A stretch of DNA of 54,595 nt from Aestuarierythrobacter sp037968495 (GTDB lineage Bacteria > Pseudomonadota > Alphaproteobacteria > Sphingomonadales > Sphingomonadaceae). The stretch lies in the NCBI GenBank assembly GCA_037968495.1, contig JBBKVP010000016.1, positions 1 to 54,595 of the forward strand, written 5' to 3'. How positions within the stretch are numbered: position 1 is the first letter of the stretch; every line of letters starts with the position of its first letter. A program made the translations under genes and the position numbers. The notes under the pieces are model-generated. The model worked only from the letters and a program-made list of their open reading frames with translations, was not told the DNA's origin and ran no database searches. Positions 34,177 to 41,780 of the stretch are shown here, one piece after another.

Positions 34177-36198
34177 TCAATTTGGACGCAAATCAGGTGC
34201 GAGCGCGTTTTCCGTGAGCATCGCTATCGCCTCATCAAGCGTCAGGAACTGCTGCTCCTTCGCGCCCAATGTGCGGATGGCTACCTTGCCTTCCTCGGCT
34301 TCGCGTTTGCCGACGACCAGCAGATGCGGAACCTTGGCGAGCGAATGTTCGCGCACCTTGTAGTTGATCTTCTCGTTGCGGAGATCGACCTCGACACGGA
34401 TGCCCGCTGCCTGAAGCTTGGCAAATACTTCATTCGCATAATCATCCGCATCGGAAACAATCGTCGCGACGACAGCCTGCACCGGCGCGAGCCAGAGCGG
34501 CAGTTTGCCCGCATAGTTTTCAATCAGAATGCCGATGAAACGCTCGTACGAACCGAAGATCGCACGGTGCAGCATGACGGGGCGGTGTTTGTCGCCGTCC
34601 TCGCCAATGTAAGCCGCATCGAGCCGCTCCGGCAGCACGCGGTCCGACTGGATCGTGCCCACCTGCCATGTGCGGCCAATAGCGTCGGTCAGATGCCATT
34701 CCAGCTTGGGCGCATAAAACGCGCCTTCGCCGGGCAGCTCTTCCCAGCCGAATTCCTCGGTCGCCATTCCGGCTTCCTTGACCGCGTTGCGAAGTTCTTC
34801 CTCGGCCTTGTCCCAGTCAGCATCGCTGCCGAAACGTTCGTCAGGACGCGTCGCGAGTTTGACCGCAAATTTTTCGAAACCTAGCTCTTTATAGACGCGG
34901 CCCGCCAGCTCGCAGAAGCGGCGAACCTCCTCCACGACTTGATCTTCAGTGCAGAAGATATGGCCATCATCCTGCGTGAACTGGCGCACACGCATTAGTC
35001 CGTGGAGCGCACCGTGGGGTTCATTGCGGTGGCAGCAGCCCATTTCGCCCATGCGTAACGGCAGGTCGCGGTAGGACGTGATACCTTGTTTGAAGATCAG
35101 CACATGCGCCGGGCAGTTCATCGGCTTCACAGCCATCCAGTCAGCCTCGCCGCTGATGACAGGGCCTTCGTCTTCCGTGTTTGGCACTTCGTCAGGGATC
35201 ACGAACATGTTTGCGCGATATTTACCCCAGTGTCCGGATTGCTCCCACTGGCGGGCGTCCATAATCTGCGGCGTTTTCACTTCTTGGTAGTCACCGGCGT
35301 CCATCTGGCGGCGCATATAGGCCTCCAGCTCGCGCCAAATCTTATAGCCCTTGGGATGCCAGAAAACGCTGCCATGCGCTTCTTCCTGTAGGTGGAACAG
35401 GTCCATCTCGCGGCCCAACTTGCGGTGGTCGCGCTTGGCCGCTTCTTCCAGCCGCATCAGATGCTGGTTCAGCTGTTTCTTGTTCAGCCAGCCCGTACCG
35501 TAAATCCGCGTCAACTGGTCATTGCGCTGGTCGCCGCGCCAATAGGCGCCGGCCACGCGCATCAGCTTGAACGCCTGCGGATCGAGTTTGCCCGTGCTGG
35601 CCAGATGCGGCCCACGGCACATATCCATCCATGCTGTTGGATCATTGGCATCGCCGGACCAATAGACCGTCAGCTCTTCGCCCTCGGGAAGCTCGGCAGC
35701 CCATTCGGCTTTGAACTTCTCGCCGTCGTCCGACCATTTCTTGATCAGGTCTGCGCGGCTCCATGCTTCACGGCGCAAGGGCTTGTCGGCCTTGATAATG
35801 TCGCGCATCTTTTCTTCGATGGCCGGTAGATCATCCATCGAGAACGGATCGCGGCCAGCTGGCGCCATGACATCATAATAGAACCCATCATCCGTCGAGG
35901 GGCCAAAGGTAATTTGCGTGCCGGGCCACAACGCCTGCACCGCTTCGGCCAATACGTGAGCGAAATCGTGACGTGCGAGTTCGAGCGCGTCATCCTCGTC
36001 ACGGCTGGTGACTAGCGCCAGCTCAGCATCGCCATCGAAAGGCCGCATGATGTCGCGTAGCTCGCCGTCAACGCGCGCAGCGATGGCGGCTTTGGCAAGG
36101 CCGGGGCCAATCGCAGCTGCCACATCACCGGGCGTGGAGCCGATGGGCATCTCGCGCACGGAACCGTCTGGCAGGCTGATTTTAAAGTGTTCGCTCAT
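34177..36198 (-). CDS. thrS: Threonyl-tRNA synthetase
   Basis: The full-length class II synthetase (673 residues) charges tRNA-Thr. Domains in order: TGS (about 1-65), the editing domain with HDFAHVLAEA near 78 and the CRGPHL zinc-like motif near 195, the catalytic core (GYKIWRELE near 290, MNCPAHVL near 365, CHRNEPHGALHGLMRVRQFTQDDGHIFC near 400) and the anticodon domain at the C-terminus. Zinc ligands Cys and His are kept. A 220-bp leader precedes it, containing a Thr-rich peptide ORF and competing hairpins, so expression is probably tuned by charged tRNA-Thr. Confidence 0.97.
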   Translation of the reverse strand: MSEHFKISLPDGSVREMPIGSTPGDVAAAIGPGLAKAAIAARVDGELRDIMRPFDGDAELALVTSRDEDDALELARHDFAHVLAEAVQALWPGTQITFGPSTDDGFYYDVMAPAGRDPFSMDDLPAIEEKMRDIIKADKPLRREAWSRADLIKKWSDDGEKFKAEWAAELPEGEELTVYWSGDANDPTAWMDMCRGPHLASTGKLDPQAFKLMRVAGAYWRGDQRNDQLTRIYGTGWLNKKQLNQHLMRLEEAAKRDHRKLGREMDLFHLQEEAHGSVFWHPKGYKIWRELEAYMRRQMDAGDYQEVKTPQIMDARQWEQSGHWGKYRANMFVIPDEVPNTEDEGPVISGEADWMAVKPMNCPAHVLIFKQGITSYRDLPLRMGEMGCCHRNEPHGALHGLMRVRQFTQDDGHIFCTEDQVVEEVRRFCELAGRVYKELGFEKFAVKLATRPDERFGSDADWDKAEEELRNAVKEAGMATEEFGWEELPGEGAFYAPKLEWHLTDAIGRTWQVGTIQSDRVLPERLDAAYIGEDGDKHRPVMLHRAIFGSYERFIGILIENYAGKLPLWLAPVQAVVATIVSDADDYANEVFAKLQAAGIRVEVDLRNEKINYKVREHSLAKVPHLLVVGKREAEEGKVAIRTLGAKEQQFLTLDEAIAMLTENALAPDLRPN

Positions 36199-36220
36199 TG
36201 ATCTCGTCTCAATTGTTCCG

Positions 36221-36246
36221 GCGCGCCATGGCAGAAAGCGGCGCGC
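36221..36246 (-). promoter_or_regulatory. GC-rich hairpin just before the thrS ribosome site
   Basis: In the thrS leader RNA a perfect 7-bp stem (36240-36246 with 36221-36227) encloses a 12-base loop. It ends 22 bases before the thrS AUG. No T-run follows, so it is not a standard terminator; it may affect translation initiation. Confidence 0.5.
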
Positions 36247-36305
36247 ACAGGAAGGGCGACGTCAGTTTGATCAAAGGGTTCGAGAAGAGACGCCAGGCGC
36301 CCGAG

Positions 36306-36360
36306 CCCCGGCTTCCCGGGGACGGACAGAAGCAGCTATCAGGCCACAACCGTCCGCCCC
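36306..36360 (-). promoter_or_regulatory. Competing hairpins of the thrS attenuator
   Basis: Two structures in the leader RNA exclude each other. Hairpin A pairs 36352-36360 with 36318-36327 (9 bp, one bulge). Hairpin B pairs 36316-36321 with 36306-36311 (6 bp of C/G, loop of 4). Bases 36318-36321 are used by both. Hairpin A's upstream arm lies in the last codons of the Thr leader ORF, so a ribosome at the stop codon would cover it and favour B, while a ribosome stalled at the Thr codons would leave A free. No clear T-run follows B, so the termination step is uncertain. Confidence 0.55.
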
Positions 36361-36425
36361 GAGAGGCCCGAGGTGGTGGTAGTGGTGGTAGTGGTGGTAT
36401 AACTCTTGCGCGTCATGCAGTTCAT
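36339..36425 (-). CDS. Threonine-rich leader peptide of thrS
   Basis: A 28-codon frame on the thrS strand has nine consecutive threonine codons (residues 10-18: ACC ACC ACT three-codon units, the last ACC ACC ACC), with further Thr at 5 and 25. It starts at ATG 36425 (or ATG 36416) with TAAGG upstream and stops at 36339-36341, 140 bases before thrS. This resembles attenuation peptides such as E. coli ThrL. The run also amounts to a 9-bp tandem DNA repeat, so replication slippage could have contributed. The position, strand, in-frame start and stop, and downstream competing hairpins all support a regulatory leader. Confidence 0.75.
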   Translation of the reverse strand: MNCMTRKSYTTTTTTTTTSGLSGRTVVA

Positions 36426-36447
36426 TTAGCGACCAAACCTTAAGCCT

Positions 36448-38130
36448 TCAACCAACATCCAATTTCTGACTGCCTGCCTCGGTCGAAATCCGCTTGGCCG
36501 AAGCCAAGGTTGCCGAACGCACCTTAATGCTGCTCAGGAAACGGTATTCCGAAGTCGCCTGCGTCGGGGTCAGCTCCACTGCCATATATCCCCTCTGAGA
36601 GGTGTCCGCCCACTTAAGCTGTGAGTTTCGTGCTACGGAATCCGCAGCCAAATCCGCAGGTTTTATCCAAGGCAGAGTGTTTTCAAAACCGGGCGACGAT
36701 ACCGAATGACCGGCAAATTCCACGCCAGCCCCTGCGCCCATATTCGTGAGGTCCGAAGCCCAGGCATTGTGGCTATCGCCTGCCAGAACGATCAGATTGG
36801 CGCCTGCTTCCTGCGCCGAACCAAGCAATCGTTCGCGCGCTGCTGGATAGCCATCCCAAGCATCCATATTGAACGGCAGACCTGCCTTGCTCGCAGCGAC
36901 TGAATTCTCCAGCAACGTACGAATATACGCGGGGAATTGCGCGTTTACGCCATCCAGTACGGCATCGGAGGTCGAAAGGCTGGTCATAATGACTTGCTGC
37001 GCTAAAACTTGCCACACCTTGCCGGATCGACGCGAGCGCTTCATGCCCTTTGCCAACCATTTCTCTTGCGCAGCGCCCATCAATGTCCGCGAAGGGTTGC
37101 GCCATTCATTGTCGCGGAAAGCTTCAAACGCTGCCTGAATTCGCTCAGGGGCGCCGTCGCCGCGCGCGATTATGTCACCCAGATCGAACGGCTTACTTCG
37201 TGCGGTCACTCGTGTTTCTAACCGAAATAGGGTCGCCAGATCGCCAATATCATAGGCCGCCCATGGCTCTTCAGAGATTGGCAACCATTCGCGGTAGGCC
37301 TGCATGGCGGAATTTTTGCGGACATCCCACGAACCTTCAGGCGCCGGTTGGTGGTTTTCCGCGCCGTCCACGTAGCTATCATTGGCGCTTTCGTGATCGT
37401 CAGGCACGGCGATCATCGGGAACAGCTGATGCAGGCGCAGCAGATCAATGTCGGCGCGGTAACTGGCATAGCGCGTGCGGTAATCGGCCAGCGCAACGAT
37501 CTCGGTCAAAGGTGCGGTTTCGCGGCCAGCCAGTTCCTGTTTCGCGGATGGATAAACGCCGGTGCCGTATTCATAAATGTAGTCGCCGGTGTGGATGACT
37601 AAATCGACATCGTCCATTTGTGCAATATGGGCGTAGGCATTGAACCAGCCGAAGCCGATATTCGAACAGCCAACAACTGCCATACGGAAACGCGCCGATG
37701 GGCCCTCGGGCAATGTCCTCGTGCGACCAATGGGAGATGTCGCACCGCCTTCCGCGATGAAGCGGTAATAATACCAGCGGTCGGGGCGGAGACCGGTTGC
37801 AGTAGCCTTGGCGCAGAAATCGCGGCTGCGCGATGCTGCCGCTGTGCCCCCGCTAACGACGCGCGAGAACTCCATGTCCTCGGCGACTTCAAACGCGAGT
37901 GCTGCGGCTTCACCGCCATGCACATAGCGCGTCCAGAGCAGTACCGAAGTGGCCGCCGGCTCTCCGCTCGCAACCGAATGGGTAAAGCCGCTACCAGCCT
38001 GCTGCGCCGCCAACGGCACGGCGGCAAAGGCCGTGCCGAACATGGCCGCACCAATCAACGTGCGGCGATCAACCTTGGGCAGGTGCGGGGCCATGGGTGA
38101 AGCGGGTCGCTGGGTTGTCATGTCCATCAT
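36448..38130 (-). CDS. PhoD-like alkaline phosphatase/phosphodiesterase
   Basis: The 560-residue protein is probably Tat-exported: the N-terminus has DRRTLIGAAMFGTAFAAVPLAA with the twin arginines. An N-terminal PhoD beta-domain (SGEPAATSVLLWTRY) is followed by the metallophosphatase core: VVGCSNIGFGWFNAYAHIAQ, HTGDYIYEYG, PDDHESANDSYVDG and LAGDSHNAW. It should release phosphate from monoesters or diesters outside the cytoplasm. Its stop lies 22 bases before the thrS leader peptide on the same strand, so the thrS promoter either lies within its 3' end or thrS is read from here. ATG 38121 is an alternative start. Confidence 0.9.
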   Translation of the reverse strand: MMDMTTQRPASPMAPHLPKVDRRTLIGAAMFGTAFAAVPLAAQQAGSGFTHSVASGEPAATSVLLWTRYVHGGEAAALAFEVAEDMEFSRVVSGGTAAASRSRDFCAKATATGLRPDRWYYYRFIAEGGATSPIGRTRTLPEGPSARFRMAVVGCSNIGFGWFNAYAHIAQMDDVDLVIHTGDYIYEYGTGVYPSAKQELAGRETAPLTEIVALADYRTRYASYRADIDLLRLHQLFPMIAVPDDHESANDSYVDGAENHQPAPEGSWDVRKNSAMQAYREWLPISEEPWAAYDIGDLATLFRLETRVTARSKPFDLGDIIARGDGAPERIQAAFEAFRDNEWRNPSRTLMGAAQEKWLAKGMKRSRRSGKVWQVLAQQVIMTSLSTSDAVLDGVNAQFPAYIRTLLENSVAASKAGLPFNMDAWDGYPAARERLLGSAQEAGANLIVLAGDSHNAWASDLTNMGAGAGVEFAGHSVSSPGFENTLPWIKPADLAADSVARNSQLKWADTSQRGYMAVELTPTQATSEYRFLSSIKVRSATLASAKRISTEAGSQKLDVG

Positions 38131-38200
38131 CTAGCCGCGCTTCGTTACCCCGCCAAGTCATCCCGAAACCAAATGAGAATGACAAGGCACCCATCCATAT

Positions 38201-38218
38201 TGTCAATGTCCCTTGACA
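38201..38218 (+). promoter_or_regulatory. Palindromic operator candidate overlapping a -35 box
   Basis: TGTCAA and TTGACA form a perfect 6-bp inverted repeat with 6 bases between. The right half matches a consensus -35 element, 51 bases before the first gene of an operon that ends in an XRE repressor. The -10 region is not clear. Confidence 0.5.
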
Positions 38219-38269
38219 TATTCGCCAATCATGTCTAGCGCCCTTTACATCAAGCAAAGGAACATTGAC

Positions 38270-38449
38270 ATGACTACTATCCAAAGGAGCCTACTGCTCG
38301 CCTCCGCCATGCTGCTGACAGCACTGCTGGCGAACATTGATATTATCCCCTCGGCATTCGCCGAACGTGCGCCATTCTTCTGGCTCGTATTCTTGCCTTG
38401 GGCGCTGGCGGACGAGAGACGCAAATGCTGGTTTGGAGAAGCACAATGA
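38270..38449 (+). CDS. Small membrane protein, first gene of an XRE module
   Basis: This 59-residue protein has two hydrophobic segments (about residues 6-20 and 33-46) and a short charged tail (DERRKCWFGEAQ). I do not recognise a family. ATG 38270 has a good AAAGGA ribosome site 9 bases upstream. Its stop overlaps the next gene's start as ATGA. It probably forms one translation-coupled unit with the 207-residue membrane protein and the XRE regulator. Confidence 0.65.
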   Translation: MTTIQRSLLLASAMLLTALLANIDIIPSAFAERAPFFWLVFLPWALADERRKCWFGEAQ

Positions 38450-39069
38450 GCGTTACAGACACCAACTCAGCAAAAGGCAGGGGCCCGCTTTTTTATGCCG
38501 GGCTGATGGCCGCCGCCTATGCCGCAGTCGCTGCGCTGGCGATTACCGGGGCCGTTGAAGGCCCAGCCATTTATATCCTTGTGATCGCACCATTCGGGCT
38601 CGTTTTTCCAATGATGGCGGCTGCAAATCGCAGAATAGACGCAGGCGGAAAAAATTGCTTCGGAAAGGGCATGGCGCAGCGCCGCTACATGAAGCGGGTC
38701 GCCCTATTCACTTCACTTTATCTCGTAGTGTTGGGCATAATGACTTTCGTGCTCAACGCCGGTGATCCGCATCCGGCCATTCGCACAATTCTGGCACTAC
38801 TACCGGGACTGGCAGTTATCGGTATTTTCTGGGCCGTCGGGCGGCTGATTGTCGAAGAGCAGGATGAATTTCTTCGGATGCTGATTATCCGCCAATCTCT
38901 AATTGCTACAGGCTTCGCGCTGAGCGCGGCGACCATTTGGGGCTTCCTCGAAACCGCTGACGTGGTGTTCCATCTCGAAGCCTATTGGTGGGCCGTTGCG
39001 TGGTTCTTCGGCCTTGGTGTCGGAGCTGCTGCAAACCGCGTGCAATATGGCACGTGGGGTGCGGTATGA
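38446..39069 (+). CDS. Multi-span membrane protein paired with an XRE regulator
   Basis: The 207-residue protein has about five or six hydrophobic segments. The signature stretch is a cytoplasmic VEEQDEFLRMLIIRQSLIATGFALSAATIWGFLE, which I associate with sphingomonad membrane proteins always followed by a small XRE regulator. Its molecular role is unknown; it could sense envelope state and hold or release the regulator. Start ATG 38446 overlaps the previous stop, and its own stop overlaps the XRE start, both as ATGA. Confidence 0.75.
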   Translation: MSVTDTNSAKGRGPLFYAGLMAAAYAAVAALAITGAVEGPAIYILVIAPFGLVFPMMAAANRRIDAGGKNCFGKGMAQRRYMKRVALFTSLYLVVLGIMTFVLNAGDPHPAIRTILALLPGLAVIGIFWAVGRLIVEEQDEFLRMLIIRQSLIATGFALSAATIWGFLETADVVFHLEAYWWAVAWFFGLGVGAAANRVQYGTWGAV

Positions 39070-39257
39070 AAAACCGGCTCAAGGTTCTCCGCGCCGAGCG
39101 GAGCTGGAGCCAGCAAGATCTGGCCGACCAGTTGGCAGTGTCGCGTCAAAGCGTGAACGCCATCGAGACTGGGAAATACGATCCTTCGCTGCCGCTGGCC
39201 TTCAAGCTTGCTGACGTATTCGAACTCGCCATCGAAGAAATCTTCGAGCGCGACTGA
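39066..39257 (+). CDS. Small XRE-family transcriptional regulator
   Basis: This 63-residue protein is a bare Cro/C1-type helix-turn-helix: NRLKVLRAERSWSQQDLADQLAVSRQSVNAIETGKYDPSLPLAFKLADVFELAIEEIFERD. It resembles the YgzD/YozG-type regulators that accompany membrane proteins. It probably represses its own operon through the TGTCAA-N6-TTGACA site at 38201. ATG 39066 overlaps the membrane-protein stop. Confidence 0.9.
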   Translation: MKNRLKVLRAERSWSQQDLADQLAVSRQSVNAIETGKYDPSLPLAFKLADVFELAIEEIFERD

Positions 39258-39283
39258 GACAACCCTCCCATAGGAGAAAACCC

Positions 39284-40213
39284 ATGAAACTAATGAACGC
39301 CGCTTTTGCGGCAGGCCTTACGCTCGCTCTGATTGGAGGAGCATTCGCCGCACCCCTGAGGGCAGAAACTGTCCAAACCGAGACCGCTGAGCCCGAACGC
39401 TTCACAGTCGAGATTATCGGTGAAGGCCCCGACGTGGTTTTGATCCCGGGCCTATCAAGCCCGCGCGAGGTCTGGCGTCCGAACGCCGAGAAGCTTGCTG
39501 CAAACTACCGCGTACATTTGGTGCAAATTCGCGGCTTTGGCGATGATGCCGGAGCGAATGCCGAAGGTCCGGTGCTGCAGCCATTTGTCGATGAACTGGC
39601 GGTCTATCTGAAGGCAGAAGGCATCGAAAAACCCGCGATTGTCGGCCATTCGATGGGCGGCCTTGCAGCCATGATGATCGGCACGAAGTATCCGGATTTG
39701 CCCGGCAGCATTATGGTGGTCGACGCCTTGCCCTTTATCGGTGTCATCTTCGGAGTGCCGGATGTCGAAACCATCACGCCGCGGGCCGACCAGATGCGCG
39801 CCATGACCATGTTGGCACCTACAGATAAGAAAATCCAAGACGTCGATTGCGACAATGTTGGTGACGCACCGCCGCCACCCATGATGGGCAATATGTCCAA
39901 CACGCCGAAAGGTATCTGCATGGTCATGAAGTGGGGCGCAAAATCCGATAAACGCGTGGTTGGGCAGGCCTTGTACGATGATATGGTAACCGACTTGCGT
40001 GCCGGTATCGCCAAGATCACAGCGCCCATGACAGTTGTTTATGGCCGCGATGAACGCGGGCTTCCGGTTGCGATGATGGATGCAATCTACACTAGCAACT
40101 TTGCTGCGGCCCCAGACACCGAGTTCGTGCCTGTCGACGGGAGCTATCATTTCGTGATGCTCGACCAGCCTGAGAAAATGCAAGCCGCGCTGGAAGCATT
40201 TCTCGCCGACTGA
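39284..40213 (+). CDS. Exported alpha/beta hydrolase
   Basis: The 309-residue protein has a signal peptide (about residues 1-28, ending LRA) and an alpha/beta-hydrolase domain. The nucleophile Ser sits in IVGHSMGGLA near 123, the oxyanion region in VVLIPGLSSPREVW, a candidate acid in VYGRDERGLP, and the His in SYHFVMLDQP near 286. The substrate is unknown. It starts 26 bp after the XRE gene on the same strand with a TAGGAG ribosome site and may be transcribed with it. Confidence 0.87.
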   Translation: MKLMNAAFAAGLTLALIGGAFAAPLRAETVQTETAEPERFTVEIIGEGPDVVLIPGLSSPREVWRPNAEKLAANYRVHLVQIRGFGDDAGANAEGPVLQPFVDELAVYLKAEGIEKPAIVGHSMGGLAAMMIGTKYPDLPGSIMVVDALPFIGVIFGVPDVETITPRADQMRAMTMLAPTDKKIQDVDCDNVGDAPPPPMMGNMSNTPKGICMVMKWGAKSDKRVVGQALYDDMVTDLRAGIAKITAPMTVVYGRDERGLPVAMMDAIYTSNFAAAPDTEFVPVDGSYHFVMLDQPEKMQAALEAFLAD

Positions 40214-40251
40214 TCTTGCCCTCGGCTCCGCGCCGCCGCACAAGGTGGTGC

Positions 40252-40989
40252 ATGAGCGAGACACAATTTCTTGAACTATCAGACAGCCGCCAGACCGCCT
40301 TTCGTCATCAGGCGGGAGACGGTCCGGCGCTGGTCTTTCTACCCGGCTATATGTCCGACATGGCAAGCGGCAAAGCCACCGCTACGATGAAATGGGCCGC
40401 GGCAAATGGCCGCGAATGTTTGTTGCTCGACTATTCGGGTTGCGGCGAAAGTTCGGGCGATTTTGCCGATGGCACATTGTCCAAATGGTGCGACGAGATT
40501 TTGGCACTGCTCGAGGCATGCGGCATCGAACGGGTTACACTGATCGGTTCGTCCATGGGCGGTTGGCTGATGCTGCTGGTCGCCGAAGCGCTCGGCGCAC
40601 GTATCGCAGGTGTGATCGGAATCGCCTCGGCACCAGATTTCACCGATTGGGGTTATTCAGACGAACAGAAGGCCACATTGGCAGCCGGCGACGCCGTGTT
40701 TGAAGACAATCCTTATGGCCCCGAACCGACCCCGATATACGCCGCATTCTGGGCTGATGGAGAAGCGCAGAAGATGCTGGGCCGCGAGGTCCTGATCGAC
40801 TGCCCCGTGCGGTTACTCCACGGCCAAAGCGACGACGATGTGCCTTGGGGAACATCCTTACGACTTGCGGAAAAGCTGCGTTCTCCAGACGTTCAGGTGA
40901 CCTTGGTCAAAGATGGCGATCACCGCTTGTCGCGCGCTGAAGATATCGCGTTGCTGCTGCGGACAATCGCAAATCTGCCGAAAGTTTGA
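40252..40989 (+). CDS. Cytoplasmic alpha/beta hydrolase (ABHD10-like)
   Basis: The 245-residue hydrolase has LVFLPGYMSDMASGKA near the start, DYSGCGESSGDF near 60, the nucleophile in LIGSSMGGWL near 100, an Asp in LHGQSDDDVPW near 190, and the His in KDGDHRLSR near 225. The spacing and the SGxGxSSG block resemble the ABHD10 acyl-glucuronide/thioester hydrolases. It carries no signal peptide. ATG 40252 is chosen over an upstream TTG. It is followed closely by a TPR gene on the same strand. Confidence 0.85.
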   Translation: MSETQFLELSDSRQTAFRHQAGDGPALVFLPGYMSDMASGKATATMKWAAANGRECLLLDYSGCGESSGDFADGTLSKWCDEILALLEACGIERVTLIGSSMGGWLMLLVAEALGARIAGVIGIASAPDFTDWGYSDEQKATLAAGDAVFEDNPYGPEPTPIYAAFWADGEAQKMLGREVLIDCPVRLLHGQSDDDVPWGTSLRLAEKLRSPDVQVTLVKDGDHRLSRAEDIALLLRTIANLPKV

Positions 40990-40994
40990 CCTCC

Positions 40995-41780
40995 ATGTTC
41001 TCTGCTATTGCACTCGCTCTTTTAGCCCAAACTGCTCCGCCCACGGCCACGGACGCCCGGCTAACAGTATGTCTGGACGCTGCTCGCACCGATCCGGCAA
41101 CGGCCATCGCGCAAGGCAGCGAATGGCTGAACGAAACCGGTAGCGCCGGTGTCGCAAGCGCGGAGCAATGCCTCGGCACAGCTTATACGCGGCTGCTTAA
41201 ATGGGAGGCTTCGGAAGAGGCCTTCGTCAGAGCCCGCGAGGCGGCACCTGAAGTACTGTACCTGCGCCGCTCAAGACTAGCGGCAATGGCTGGAAATGCT
41301 GCGCTGGCCGGTGGCAGGGCCGACGCGGCGCTGGCGCATTTCGATACCGCGTTGGCCGATGGCGAGCACGCCGGAATAGGCGGGATGACTGGAATGATTT
41401 CCGTCGATCGGTCGCGTGCCTTGGTCGCATTGAGCCGCGAAGCCGAAGCCGGGGAGGCACTTGAACGTGCCCGCCGCGAGGCCCCTCAAGACCCGCAAGC
41501 CTGGCTGCTATCAGCCACTCTTGCGCGCCGGTCAGACGACCTGCTGGCCGCACAATCTTATATTGAAACGGCTGCCGCGCTCGACAGCGATGATCCCGAA
41601 ATCGGGTTGGAGGCTGGAGTGATCGCCGTACTGTCGGGCCGCGAGGAAGCAGCAAGGCAAAGCTGGCAGTCACTCCTGATTACCGCTCCCGGAAAAAAGT
41701 CTGCGCAGACGGCAGCGTCCTATCTCGAACAGCTTGGTGACGAACCCGCGGTCGCCTCTCAGCAGGAAACCGGACGATGA
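40995..41780 (+). CDS. Exported TPR-repeat protein
   Basis: The 261-residue protein has a short hydrophobic N-terminus (SAIALALLAQTAPP) likely to be a signal peptide, then four to five TPR-like helical repeats (GTAYTRLLKWEASEEAFVRAREAAPE, GGRADAALAHFDTALADGE, DPQAWLLSATLARRSDDLLAAQSYIETAAALDSDDPE). It is probably a periplasmic scaffold; no partner can be named. ATG 40995 follows the hydrolase stop closely, and its own stop overlaps the LLM oxidoreductase start (ATGA). Confidence 0.75.
   Translation: MFSAIALALLAQTAPPTATDARLTVCLDAARTDPATAIAQGSEWLNETGSAGVASAEQCLGTAYTRLLKWEASEEAFVRAREAAPEVLYLRRSRLAAMAGNAALAGGRADAALAHFDTALADGEHAGIGGMTGMISVDRSRALVALSREAEAGEALERARREAPQDPQAWLLSATLARRSDDLLAAQSYIETAAALDSDDPEIGLEAGVIAVLSGREEAARQSWQSLLITAPGKKSAQTAASYLEQLGDEPAVASQQETGR

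Noticed and set aside
36371..36398. CRISPR-like or satellite reading of the GTGGTGGTA repeat
   Set aside because: The unit is only 9 bp with no spacers. Its position and frame fit a leader peptide better, though microsatellite origin is noted.
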